A stretch of DNA of 64,000 nucleotides. It comes from DASUAS01 sp963750045 (GTDB taxonomy: Bacteria; Actinomycetota; Acidimicrobiia; IMCC26256; DASPTH01). The stretch covers positions 124,001 to 188,000 of the forward strand of contig CAVVPD010000002.1 in assembly GCA_963750045.1 (NCBI GenBank), read 5' to 3'. Of this stretch, positions 35,726 through 44,443 are shown in pieces. Below the pieces are notes generated by a model that saw only the letters and a program-made list of their open reading frames with translations, ran no database searches and was not told where the DNA came from. Position numbers and translations under genes: made by a program. The first letter of the stretch is position 1, and the number at the start of each line of letters is the position of its first letter.

Positions 35726-37679
35726 TCAGGACCCGGATGCCTCTGCCGCGGGCTGCAGATCGGCGGTGGTCCTGCCGTCGACAGTTCCATGGTGCTGCTG
35801 CTGGGGCAGGACGACGAAGCAGTACTCGACGAGGAGCGCGCGGGCCTCGGTCTCGCTCGTGTCGAGCCGGCACCCGACGCGGTACTTCGCTCCGTCGACG
35901 TTCAACCAGCACGATGTCACTTCGACACGAAGGGTGAGGTCGCGGACCGTGCCGCTCGCATCCGGGACGCGCGTCAGCAGCTCGAATCGGGCGCCTCGCT
36001 CGAGGGCGACGGGCGACTCGAACGCGAGTCCGTCGGGAGTGAGGTCCAACAGCGGGACGATCGTGGAGGTCGGCGAGATCCTCGCCCGCAACCGCACCGG
36101 GAAGCGGTAGTGGGCGCGTACCTGACGACGCCGCACCAGCGAGCTCACGACCACGGCCATGCAGCCCAGCTCCCAGACGCCGAGCAGGAGCGTGATCGCA
36201 CGCGCGAGCTCCGGCATCTCCGGCGCGTGGACGATGCCCAGCCAGGAAGCCACGCGCACCAGCCACGCCGCGAGGAGCACCGTGAACGCGACGGTCACCA
36301 GCTTGAGCATCCTGAGCACCTGGAGGCCACCCTGGTCGACGCCCTCTTTGGGGGTCACACGGAACGCGCCGACCCGGCCGAACACGATCGACACCACACC
36401 GCCGATGTAGATCCCCATGGTCATGATCCCGTAACGAGTGGAGTCGAACAGCCCGAGCGTGCCGCGTCCGAGCGCCGCCGTGGAACCGAGCGCGAGGAGC
36501 GACCACGGCAGCCAGAGGGCCAGCAACACCGCTACGGACGCGTGCATGGGAAGCTGACCGGTCGCCAGGGTCCATGCAAGGACCGAGAGCAGCGCGAGAC
36601 GTTGCAGACCGGAGAAGTAGTTGAGCAGCGACGCGAGGTAGCTCACGCGTTGCTTCCCCGAGAGACCGCGGCACGTGACGGGGTTCTCCGACGTCCGGAA
36701 CACCCGGAGGTTCCCCCGTGCCCAGCGTGCTCGCTGGAGCAGGAACCCGCCGAGGTCATGCGGCGCGAGTCCCTGCACGAGGACCTCGTCGTGGTAGTGC
36801 GTGCGCCACCCGCGCGTGCATGGCGATCGTGGTGTGGAAGTCCTCGGCCACCGTGTCGGTCAGCACCCCGCCGACCTGTTCCAGTGCGGCTCGGCGGATG
36901 AGCGTCGCCGAGCCGCACCAGAAGATCCCGTTGTGACGGTCCTTTCCTGGGGCGATCACCTCGAAGAAGAGCGTCTGCTCGTGACGCTCGAGCCGGGTGT
37001 GTTGCACCGAGTCGCGGTTCGAGAAGTCGTGTGGCGCCTGCACGAGGGCCAGTTGCGGGTCGCGAAAGTAGCCGGCGAGCGAATCGAGGATCCCGGGCAT
37101 CGGGACGTGGTCGGCGTCGAGGAAGAGGATCAGCTCGCCGTCGGTGAATCGCAGCGCATGGTTGATGTTGCCCGCCTTGGCGTGGGCGTTGTCGTCGCGC
37201 GTGATGTAGCGAATCCCCAGCCGTGCCGCGAGGGATTCCACCTCGGGTCGGCGTCCGTCGTCGAGCAGGTACGTGGTGTGTGGCACCCTGATGGCACCGC
37301 AACCGATCAGGGTCGACTCGAGCACGCCCAGACTCTCGTCGTAGGTGCAGACGAAGACGTCGATCGAAGGAATCGGGTACGACAACGCCGGTTGGCGACT
37401 GCTCGGTACCGACCACGCCAGGAACACGTACAGCGCGAGATTCAGCCACCCGAACAACTCGGCTGCGAGCAGCACCAGGAACAGCGCGAGCGGCACACCG
37501 CGGCCGGTGATCGTGATCCGCCAGGCCAGGTAGACCGTTCCCCAACCCAGCGCGCTCAGCCCGAGCACCTGCACGAGACGGGGGTGGCGCCACCAGAACC
37601 CCGACCGGAGGTCCAGGATCCGGGGCGGCGCTTCCGGCTTCCGACGTTCTACGGCTTCCACCACCGGATCTTCGGCCAC
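35726..37679 (-). CDS. Cellulose synthase-like glycosyltransferase 2 with C-terminal PilZ domain, one apparent frameshift
   Basis: About 650 residues, inner-membrane processive glycosyltransferase (BcsA-like). Motifs in order: DVFVCTYDE, YLLDDGRRPEVE, ILFLDADHVPMP, VAEDFHTTI (TED-type) and LLQRARWARGNL (QxxRW), with membrane helices before and after. The C-terminal ~100 residues contain a PilZ domain (RRRQVRAHYRFPVRL), which binds cyclic-di-GMP and would regulate synthesis. The frame breaks at 36809-36811 in a CCC run (GGG on the coding strand). The start is uncertain; GTG at 37679 is used. No BcsB or other bcs genes are adjacent. Confidence 0.8.
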
Positions 37680-37785
37680 TCGCGCCGGCGTATTGAGGGA
37701 CTTGTCCCCATCCGACGTTCCGAACGGCGCCGCTCGCGCTCGGAATCGGCCGCCGGCCGGTGCGGCGGCTGTGGCACCTCCAGCT

Positions 37786-39078
37786 TCAGTGTTCTTCGGT
37801 CTGCAGCACCTTGCTCGCGGTCCCGACGAACGAGCTGATGTCGGTGTTCGAGCGCTTCTGACGCGGGCTGCGGGTGACGACGTCGACGTCGGTCGCCTGC
37901 GCACGCAGTGCGCCGACGGTGCATTCCGCCCTCGGCCGCAGGCTGAACGGGTCGAACTGGAAGATCCGCATCGCGTTCTCGTGCGTCACCTTGTCGATGT
38001 CGGCGTCGCTGAGGTTGCCGACGGACTTCAGGAACGCCTCGGGCGCGTTCGGCCACGCCGAGTCCGAGTGGGGATAGTCGCACTCCCAGGTCACCATGTC
38101 GATGCCGACGTCAGGGAGCAGCTTGAGGCCCGCGGGATCGTCGATGAAGCACGTGACGATGTGCTCGTGGAACACCTGGCTCGGGAGCTTGTCACCGAAG
38201 TCCTGGTGCGTCCACGCCTTGTGGTGCTGGTAGGTGAAGTCGATGCGGTCGAGGAAGTAGGGGATCCACCCGATGCCGCCCTCGGAGAGCGCGATCTTCA
38301 GATCGGGGAACTTGCGGAACACCTGCGACCAGATGAGGTCGGCCGCACACATCAGGATGTTGACCGGCGTGACGGTGATCATCACGTCGACCGGCGCGTC
38401 GTCGGACGTGACCGCGATCGACGAGGACGAGCCGATGTGCAGGCACACGACCGTGCCCGTCTCCTCGCACGCCTGCCAGAACGGGTCCCAGTGGTCGGTG
38501 TGGAAGCTCGGGTACCCGAGCTTCGTGGGGTTCTCCGAGAACGTGACCGCGTGACAGCCCTTGGCCGACACGCGCCGGACCTCGGCGGCCATGAGCTGCG
38601 GGTCCCAGATCGGGATGATCGCGAGCGGCATGAACCGACCGGGGTAGGTGCCGCACCACTCGTCGATGTGCCAGTTGTTGTAGGCCTGCAGCAACCGCAG
38701 GCCGAGGTCGCGATCCGGGGTCTTGCTGAACAGCTGGCCGCAGAAGCCGGTCATCGAGGGGAAGCACATCGAGCCGAGCACGCCGTTGACGTTCATGTCG
38801 CGGATGCGCTCGTGGATGTCGTACGCGCCGCGCCGGATCTCGTCGAACGCCGTGGGTTCGAAGCCGTACTCCTCCGGCGGGCGACCGGCGACCGCGTTGA
38901 GACCGACGTTGGGGATCTCCATGCCCTCGAAGAGCCACACGTCGGCTTCCATGGCGTCGTTGTGGATCACCTTGGGCGCCCGGTCGCGGTCGGCGGCTGC
39001 CACGTGACGCTCGAACAGGTCGGGCGGTTCGACCACGTGATCGTCGACACTGACGAGGATGAGGTCGTTCATGTCCAT
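37786..39078 (-). CDS. Amidohydrolase family protein (ACMSD-like)
   Basis: 430 residues of the amidohydrolase-2 group. Metal ligands: SVDDHVVEPPD (early), VCLHIGSS (middle) and WECDYPHSD (late), with SEGGIGWIPYFLDR. These fit decarboxylases or hydrolases of the ACMSD/gamma-resorcylate type. Start ATG 39078 follows GGGGAG at good spacing. The C-terminus (CTVGALRAQATDV) extends past the core by ~45 residues. One of several of this family here, suggesting repeated use of this fold in catabolism. Confidence 0.83.
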   Translation of the reverse strand: MDMNDLILVSVDDHVVEPPDLFERHVAAADRDRAPKVIHNDAMEADVWLFEGMEIPNVGLNAVAGRPPEEYGFEPTAFDEIRRGAYDIHERIRDMNVNGVLGSMCFPSMTGFCGQLFSKTPDRDLGLRLLQAYNNWHIDEWCGTYPGRFMPLAIIPIWDPQLMAAEVRRVSAKGCHAVTFSENPTKLGYPSFHTDHWDPFWQACEETGTVVCLHIGSSSSIAVTSDDAPVDVMITVTPVNILMCAADLIWSQVFRKFPDLKIALSEGGIGWIPYFLDRIDFTYQHHKAWTHQDFGDKLPSQVFHEHIVTCFIDDPAGLKLLPDVGIDMVTWECDYPHSDSAWPNAPEAFLKSVGNLSDADIDKVTHENAMRIFQFDPFSLRPRAECTVGALRAQATDVDVVTRSPRQKRSNTDISSFVGTASKVLQTEEH

Positions 39079-39188
39079 GGTGGGCTCCCCTGATCGCGTT
39101 GCGCGTCGAGAAGCTGAGACTACGCGCGAATTGGGCGGAGGACACATCTGCGGGTCCGGGTCGCGCCGACGGCCGTAGGCTGCGAGGG

Positions 39189-40088
39189 ATGAGCCACCGA
39201 CGCCTGGCGGGACGGGTCGCCATCGTCACCGGTGCCAGCCGCGGCATCGGCGAGGCGATCGCCCGGACGTTCGCGCGCGAGGGTGCCGCCGTCGCCGTCG
39301 CGGCACGCACCGAGGAGGTCTTCGACCCGCGCCTCCCGGGCACGATCCACGAGACCGTGGCCGCGATCGAAGCCGAGGGTGGACGCGCGGTGGCGATCCG
39401 CGCCGACCTCGCACGCGAAGACGACGTCGAGCGCCTGGTGGGAGCAGCACGCGCCGCGCTCGGCCCCGTCGACCTCCTCGTGAACAACGCCGCGGTCACC
39501 GTGCCGGGGCGTCCGCCGGCCGGCGCTCCTGCGGGGCCTGCGGCTGCGCCTCCCATGCCACCGCCGGCCGCCACGCCGTCGCCCCCACCGGGCCGCGGTT
39601 CCTTCCTCGACTTCCCGTTGAAGGGCTACCGGCTGCACTACCAGGTCGGGTTGTTCGCGACCTACCGCCTCATGCAACTCGTCCTCCCCGACATGATCGA
39701 GCTCGGCCGCGGCGGCATCGTCAACATCAGTTCGCTCGCCGCGTTCATCCCGGGCGAGGGGCCCTACGAGCACCCCGGCGCGCCGACCGGCTTCGCGTAC
39801 GGCGGCAACAAGGCGGCGATGCACCATCTCACCGAAGCGGTGGCGTTCGAGATGGCCGGGCACAACATCGCGGTGAACGCGCTCCTTCCGTCGGAGCCCG
39901 TCCTCACTCCCGGGAACCTCGTCGCCGCCGCCGGTGAGGAGCGCTGGGCGAACGCCGACGACTTCGCCGAGGCCACGCTGCGCGTGGCGACCGCCGACCC
40001 GACGAAGACGACCGGACAGATCCTCTGGAGCGAAGACGTGCTGCACCCCGAGCTCGGGGCGCGGGGCTGGCTCCGCGACCTCCCCTGA
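39189..40088 (+). CDS. Short-chain dehydrogenase/reductase with Pro/Ala-rich insertion
   Basis: 299 residues. GASRGIGEAIAR (cofactor loop), NNAAV, ISSLAAF and YGGNKAAMHHL mark an SDR. Between NNAAVTVPG and FPLKGYRLHYQVG lies an insertion of ~40 residues rich in Pro, Ala and Gly (PAGAPAGPAAAPPMPPPAA). It is in frame and flanked by normal SDR sequence. Start ATG 39189 with GAGGG upstream. The C-terminal LLPSEPVLTPG region lacks the usual PG motif. Substrate unknown. Confidence 0.8.
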   Translation: MSHRRLAGRVAIVTGASRGIGEAIARTFAREGAAVAVAARTEEVFDPRLPGTIHETVAAIEAEGGRAVAIRADLAREDDVERLVGAARAALGPVDLLVNNAAVTVPGRPPAGAPAGPAAAPPMPPPAATPSPPPGRGSFLDFPLKGYRLHYQVGLFATYRLMQLVLPDMIELGRGGIVNISSLAAFIPGEGPYEHPGAPTGFAYGGNKAAMHHLTEAVAFEMAGHNIAVNALLPSEPVLTPGNLVAAAGEERWANADDFAEATLRVATADPTKTTGQILWSEDVLHPELGARGWLRDLP

Positions 40089-40095
40089 CCGCCCT

Positions 40096-40132
40096 GGTGA
40101 CCATCGAACCCGGGGTGGCCCGAGCGGTCACC
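40096..40132. terminator. Possible bidirectional hairpin between convergent genes
   Basis: GGTGACC (40096-40102) and GGTCACC (40126-40132) are perfect inverted arms around a 23-base GC-rich loop, between the SDR stop and the YozE stop. No T-run follows. The loop is long for a terminator, so it is only tentatively given. Confidence 0.2.
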
Positions 40133-40138
40133 TGGCGC

Positions 40139-40366
40139 TCAGGCGTCGCGCGCAGCACGGCGTTCCCGGTCCCACTCGTCCCAGGCGGCGTCCAGCGCGG
40201 CGATCGCGGCGGGGATCGCGTCCCGCGTCCCGAGGTGGGCCCGCAGCCGCGCCCGGCTGACCTTCCCGGGCGGCGGCCACGCCGGGTCCTTCCGGGTGTC
40301 ACGGGCGAGATCGCCCACCGGGTCACGCCGCCACGTCTGGCGCCCGAGCCACTCCAGGAACGTCAT
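40139..40366 (-). CDS. YozE/SAM-like family small protein
   Basis: 75 residues. MTFLEWLGRQTWRRDPVGDL at the N-terminus matches the YozE family; the rest is basic and helical. It is a small cytoplasmic protein, possibly nucleic-acid binding; the function is not established. ATG at 40366. Confidence 0.68.
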   Translation of the reverse strand: MTFLEWLGRQTWRRDPVGDLARDTRKDPAWPPPGKVSRARLRAHLGTRDAIPAAIAALDAAWDEWDRERRAARDA

Positions 40367-40447
40367 CGCACGAGTCTCGCAGGCCCCGAGGTCTCCGGCG
40401 CGGGCCCGTGACGGTCCCCGGATCGCGCTCCCCCGGTCGGAAGGAAT

Positions 40448-40462
40448 ATACCCCTAGGGTAT
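40448..40462. promoter_or_regulatory. CsoR/CstR-like operator
   Basis: ATACCC-CTA-GGGTAT: perfect 6-base arms and three-base spacer, the GC-core palindrome known for CsoR-family repressors that sense copper or persulfides. It lies 52 bases before the DUF2892 gene. The CsoR gene itself is not in the window. Short match, so moderate confidence. Confidence 0.5.
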
Positions 40463-40514
40463 TGGTTGCAGCGTGGGTAGCCCCACACCCACCGGCCCCT
40501 CGAGGAGTCCGACC

Positions 40515-40766
40515 ATGACCATCCCGTCTCACCCCGGTGCGCCTGCAGCCACTGCTCCGACGCCGTGGCCGCTGGAGCGGGTCCTCTTCGCCCTCGCCGG
40601 GACGATGACCCTCGTCAGCGTCGCCCTGGCGGTCCTGGTGAGCCCGTGGTTCCTCCTGCTGACCGCCTTCGTCGGTGTCAACCAGTGGCTCTACGTCACG
40701 GTCCGGGCGTGCCCGGCGTCGCTGGTCCTCCAGCGTCTCGGCGTCGCGCCCCGCTGTCGCTGGTGA
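40515..40766 (+). CDS. DUF2892 membrane protein (YgaP-type)
   Basis: 83 residues, two membrane helices (~22-42 and 44-62). Contains GVNQWLYV and ACPASLVLQRLGV, typical of the DUF2892 membrane part found after rhodanese domains or alone in sulfur-stress operons. An ATG at 40515 with GGAG upstream is used. The upstream CsoR/CstR-like operator suggests induction by reactive sulfur or copper. Confidence 0.75.
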   Translation: MTIPSHPGAPAATAPTPWPLERVLFALAGTMTLVSVALAVLVSPWFLLLTAFVGVNQWLYVTVRACPASLVLQRLGVAPRCRW

Positions 40767-40793
40767 GCGCCCGGCGCGCGACCGCGCCGGCGG

Positions 40794-43400
40794 TCAGGAG
40801 GGTGCGATCACCCCGGCGAGCTCGAGGATGCGGGTCGGCGGAAGGTGCTGCTCGGTGATGCGCACCCCGAGGTGCGCCAGCGCGTCCTCGATCGCGTTCG
40901 TGAGCGCGGCCGGCGCCACGATCATTCCGCCCTCACCCACCCCGCGGTAGTTGATCTCGATGTCGGTGGGGGTCTCGACGTGGTGGATCTCGATGTCGGG
41001 CACCTCCATCGCGGTCGGCAGCAGGTAGTCCATGAACGTGCCCGACTGGAACTGGGCCTGGTCGTCGTACATCGACTTCTCGTAGAGCACGGCGCCGATG
41101 CCCTGGACCACGCCGCCGCTGATCTGACCGTCCACGACCGCAGGGTTGATCAGCGCACCGCAGTCCTCGACCGCGACGTACCGGTCGATGTGCACGCGCC
41201 CGGTGTGCAGGTCGACCTCGACCCAGCACACGTGGGTAGCCTGTGCCCAACCACCCTCCCCGCCGTCGTAGTCGAATGCGGCCTGCAGCCCGTCGCCCGT
41301 GCTCGCCGCGATCTCGGCGAAGGACAACGCGATCGCCGGCACGCCGCGCACGTGCACCGAGCCCTCCTCGATGACGATGTCCTCCTTCGGCGCCTCGAGC
41401 ATGTCCGCCGCGAGGTCGACGATCTTCTCGCGGAGCGAACGCGCCGAGTAGGTGACCGCGCCCCCCGCCATGGGAGCCGACCGGCTCCCGCCGGTGCCGG
41501 AGAGCCCGAACGGCGTGAGCGACGTGTCGCCGTAGCGCACACGCACCTGCTCGATCGGCACACCGAGCTCGTCGGCCGCCACCTGGGCCAGCGTCGTCTC
41601 GTGGCCCTGCCCGTGGGGCATCTGCTGGGTGTACACCGACACCGTGCCATCGGCCTCGAGCACCGAGCGCGCCGGCTCGCCGCTCATGAGCCCGCCACTG
41701 CCACCCGGCATGATCGCTTCCTGGAAGTCGGGCGGGCCGGGAGCCGCTTCGATGAAGGTGGCGAACCCGAGCCCGAGCACCCGGCCCTCGGCGCGGGCGG
41801 CCTCCTGACGCGCCGGCCACTGGTCGAGCTCGGCGATGGCGAGCGCGCGCTCGAGCGTGGCGCGCGCCGACATGCGGACGTCGAGCGTCGGGCCGGTGAG
41901 CATCTTCCGCGGGAGCTCGTCGGGGCCGATGATGTTGCGCAGGCGGATCTCGTCCCGCCCGATCCCGAGCTCGCGGGCCGCGACGTCGAGCACGCGCTCG
42001 CGCACCCACGTCTCCACCGCCCACGGTCCGCGGTACGCGACGTACGTCGCCTTGTTCGACGCGGTGAGCGTGGTCCTGAACCCGAGCGCAGGCACGCGGT
42101 AGGGCCCCGGGAGCATCGTGCGGATCAGGAGCGGGTACATCGCCGCGCTGAACGGGAACGCGGGGTAGGCGCCCTGGTCCATCGTCATGTGGACGCGCAG
42201 ACCGAGCAGCGTGCCGTCGTCGCGCACCGCCGCCTCGACGTCGAGCGTCTCCTCGCGCGCCTGTCCCGCGATCAACAGGTGCTCGTTGCGGTCCTCGATC
42301 CATTTCACCGAACGTCCGAGGTCGACTGCGGCGGCGAGCACCGCGACGTCTTCGCGGGTCGGGAGCACCTTGACGCCGAACGCGCCGCCGATGTCCTGGG
42401 CGGTGACGCGCGGCAGCGTCACCGGGTCCCGGGCCAGGAGCCCGAGGACCATCCGGGCGAGGTACACGATGCGGATCGGCTCCCGGAGAAAGGTCTGGGC
42501 CATCGACTTGCCGGGCGAGATCGGCGTGGACAGGCCCTCACCGATCGGCTCCTCGAGCGGCGCGGGCTGCTTGGCCGCTTCGACCGCGGCCGCCTTGTTC
42601 GCCTGGCCCAGCGCCTTCGCCTTCTTGGCCAGGAGCGCCAGGCGATCACGCGCGCGGACGATCTCGACCAGCGACTCCCACACCGGCCGGCGACCGGTGA
42701 GCGCGGCGAGCGACCACTTCATGAGATGGCTGTTCTGGGTGGCGGCGTGGTACTCCACCGTGCCCGCCACCGGGTCGACCTCCGCCACGCAGCCGCGGGT
42801 CTCCATCGGCTGGTTGGAATAGCGGTGCTGGACGAACCGCTCGCGCACGACCCGGTCGGCGCCCACGAAGGCGGCGTCGACGTCGCCGTACTGGGCGTCG
42901 TCGCGCTGCAACACGTTGCCCTCGGGCGCGGGCCAGATGGCCGGGCGCGACGGATCGAGCGCGTGCTCCATGGTCGCGATCGGGGCCAGCTCCTCGTAGT
43001 CGACCACCACGAGCTGACCCGCGTCCTCAGCCAGGTAGCGGGTCTCGGCGATGACCAGGGCGACCGGATCACCGACGACGCGCACGCGGTCGACGGCCAG
43101 CGCGAAGTACACGGGGTGGTAGAGGCCCGGGAGCGGTAGGAAGCCCATGAACGGGTGCGTGAGCGCCTGCATCTCTTCACCCGTGTACACGGCGACCACC
43201 CCCGGGAGCCGCCGTGCCGCGTCGACGTCGATCCCGCGGATGGTCGCGTGGGCATACGGGCTCCGCACGAAGTGTGCGTGGAGCATGCCGGGCACGACGA
43301 CGTCGTCGACGTAGCTCCCGGTGCCGGTGAGGAGGCGAGGATCCTCGACCCGCGCCACCTTCGTGCCCACGAACCGCCCTGCAATCGCCTCGCGCATCAT
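40794..43400 (-). CDS. Xanthine dehydrogenase/CO dehydrogenase family molybdopterin-binding large subunit
   Basis: 868 residues. N-terminal VARVEDPRLLTGTGSYVDDV, GGAFGVKVLPTRED, QMPHGQGHETTLAQVAADEL, GTGGSRSAPMAGG and the Mo-base glutamate motif GVGEGG are family-typical. Usual large subunits are ~780 residues; here a segment of about 85 residues, helix-rich with LLAKKAKALGQANKAAAVEA, lies between TQNSHLMKW and IGGAFGVK. No FAD or iron-sulfur subunit genes are next to it, so its electron partner is elsewhere or absent. Start at 43400 (ATGATG) with GAGGTG upstream. Confidence 0.85.
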   Translation of the reverse strand: MMREAIAGRFVGTKVARVEDPRLLTGTGSYVDDVVVPGMLHAHFVRSPYAHATIRGIDVDAARRLPGVVAVYTGEEMQALTHPFMGFLPLPGLYHPVYFALAVDRVRVVGDPVALVIAETRYLAEDAGQLVVVDYEELAPIATMEHALDPSRPAIWPAPEGNVLQRDDAQYGDVDAAFVGADRVVRERFVQHRYSNQPMETRGCVAEVDPVAGTVEYHAATQNSHLMKWSLAALTGRRPVWESLVEIVRARDRLALLAKKAKALGQANKAAAVEAAKQPAPLEEPIGEGLSTPISPGKSMAQTFLREPIRIVYLARMVLGLLARDPVTLPRVTAQDIGGAFGVKVLPTREDVAVLAAAVDLGRSVKWIEDRNEHLLIAGQAREETLDVEAAVRDDGTLLGLRVHMTMDQGAYPAFPFSAAMYPLLIRTMLPGPYRVPALGFRTTLTASNKATYVAYRGPWAVETWVRERVLDVAARELGIGRDEIRLRNIIGPDELPRKMLTGPTLDVRMSARATLERALAIAELDQWPARQEAARAEGRVLGLGFATFIEAAPGPPDFQEAIMPGGSGGLMSGEPARSVLEADGTVSVYTQQMPHGQGHETTLAQVAADELGVPIEQVRVRYGDTSLTPFGLSGTGGSRSAPMAGGAVTYSARSLREKIVDLAADMLEAPKEDIVIEEGSVHVRGVPAIALSFAEIAASTGDGLQAAFDYDGGEGGWAQATHVCWVEVDLHTGRVHIDRYVAVEDCGALINPAVVDGQISGGVVQGIGAVLYEKSMYDDQAQFQSGTFMDYLLPTAMEVPDIEIHHVETPTDIEINYRGVGEGGMIVAPAALTNAIEDALAHLGVRITEQHLPPTRILELAGVIAPS

Positions 43401-43510
43401 TCGCCACCTCGTCGGATCCCGGCGACCAGTCTGACCGCGATCCTGCCAGGTGTGGGCGTGGCGTCTCCCGCGGCGGTCCCTCCCCTGTCGCCCGTGAATA
43501 CCATGCGCCC

Positions 43511-44308
43511 GTGCCCGTCGACCTCGCCCGGCTCGCAACCGACCTCCGTGTCGAGACCGAGCAACTCGAGACGCTCCTCGTGGGCCTCGACGCGACCGGG
43601 TGGGCGACGCCCACACCGGCGCCGGGGTGGTCGGTCCACGACCAGGTCACGCACCTCGCGTACTTCGACGTAGCGACGACGACCGCCCTGCTCGACCCGG
43701 ACCGGTTCGTCGCCGAGCGGGACGTGGCCCGCGCCGACAGCGACGACCTGACCGGGACGATCGCGGCGCGCTACCGGAGCCTCTCGCCCGCCGAGACCCT
43801 CCCGTGGTTCGGGGAAGCGCGCCACGAGATGCTGGCCGCGTTCTCCGTCGCGGAGCCGACCCAGCACGTGCCGTGGTACGGCCCGAGCATGAGCGTCGGG
43901 GCGGCGCTGACCGCACGCATCATGGAGACCTGGGCGCACGGCCAGGACATCGCCGACACCTTCGGGGGCACGCGCACGCCCACGACGGCCCTGCGCCAGG
44001 TCGCCCACATCGGCGTACGTGCGTTGGCGAACAGCTTTCGCACTCGCGACCTCGAGCCGCCCGACACGGCGGTGTACCTCGCGCTGCGCGCTCCCGACGG
44101 ATCCGAGTGGGTGTGGGGCGAGCCGAGCCTCGACGACCGGGTCACGGGCGACGCGCTCGACTTCTGCCTGGTCGTGACGCAACGCCGCCACCTCGCCGAC
44201 ACCTCGCTGCACGTCGACGGCCCGGTCGCCCGCCGGTGGATGGCGATCGCGCAGGCGTTCGCCGGTGCTCCGGGCGCCGGCCGAGCGCCCGGCCAATTCG
44301 CGCGCTGA
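43511..44308 (+). CDS. TIGR03084-type DinB/maleylpyruvate isomerase-like protein
   Basis: 265 residues. PAPGWSVHDQVTHLAYFD holds the expected first His ligand; WAHGQDIADTFG the later His/Asp. Mycothiol-dependent metal enzymes of this fold catalyse isomerisation or thiol transfer. GTG start at 43511. It diverges from the molybdenum hydroxylase gene. Confidence 0.78.
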   Translation: MPVDLARLATDLRVETEQLETLLVGLDATGWATPTPAPGWSVHDQVTHLAYFDVATTTALLDPDRFVAERDVARADSDDLTGTIAARYRSLSPAETLPWFGEARHEMLAAFSVAEPTQHVPWYGPSMSVGAALTARIMETWAHGQDIADTFGGTRTPTTALRQVAHIGVRALANSFRTRDLEPPDTAVYLALRAPDGSEWVWGEPSLDDRVTGDALDFCLVVTQRRHLADTSLHVDGPVARRWMAIAQAFAGAPGAGRAPGQFAR

Positions 44309-44367
44309 CCACTCCGCGTCGGCGAGGGTTCGCCGGCCGCGCCGACCCCGGCGGGGCGCGACCCTGC

Positions 44368-44397
44368 TTGACGGCCTGCGGTTTTAAGAGATACCAT
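44368..44397 (+). promoter_or_regulatory. Candidate sigma-70-type promoter before the luciferase-like gene
   Basis: TTGACG (44368-44373), 18 bases, then TACCAT (44392-44397), in the only AT-rich patch of the 135-base gap; an untranslated leader of roughly 40 bases would remain. The hexamers resemble housekeeping promoters. Unproven. Confidence 0.4.
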
Positions 44398-44443
44398 TAG
44401 AACATCCGTCTCGTCCCGAGTCGCGTCTCGAACAGGAGCCCCC

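Noticed and set aside
40794..43400. Form I carbon monoxide dehydrogenase large subunit
   Set aside because: The AYRCSFR active-site loop of true CoxL is absent; the matching area reads YRGPWAVET.
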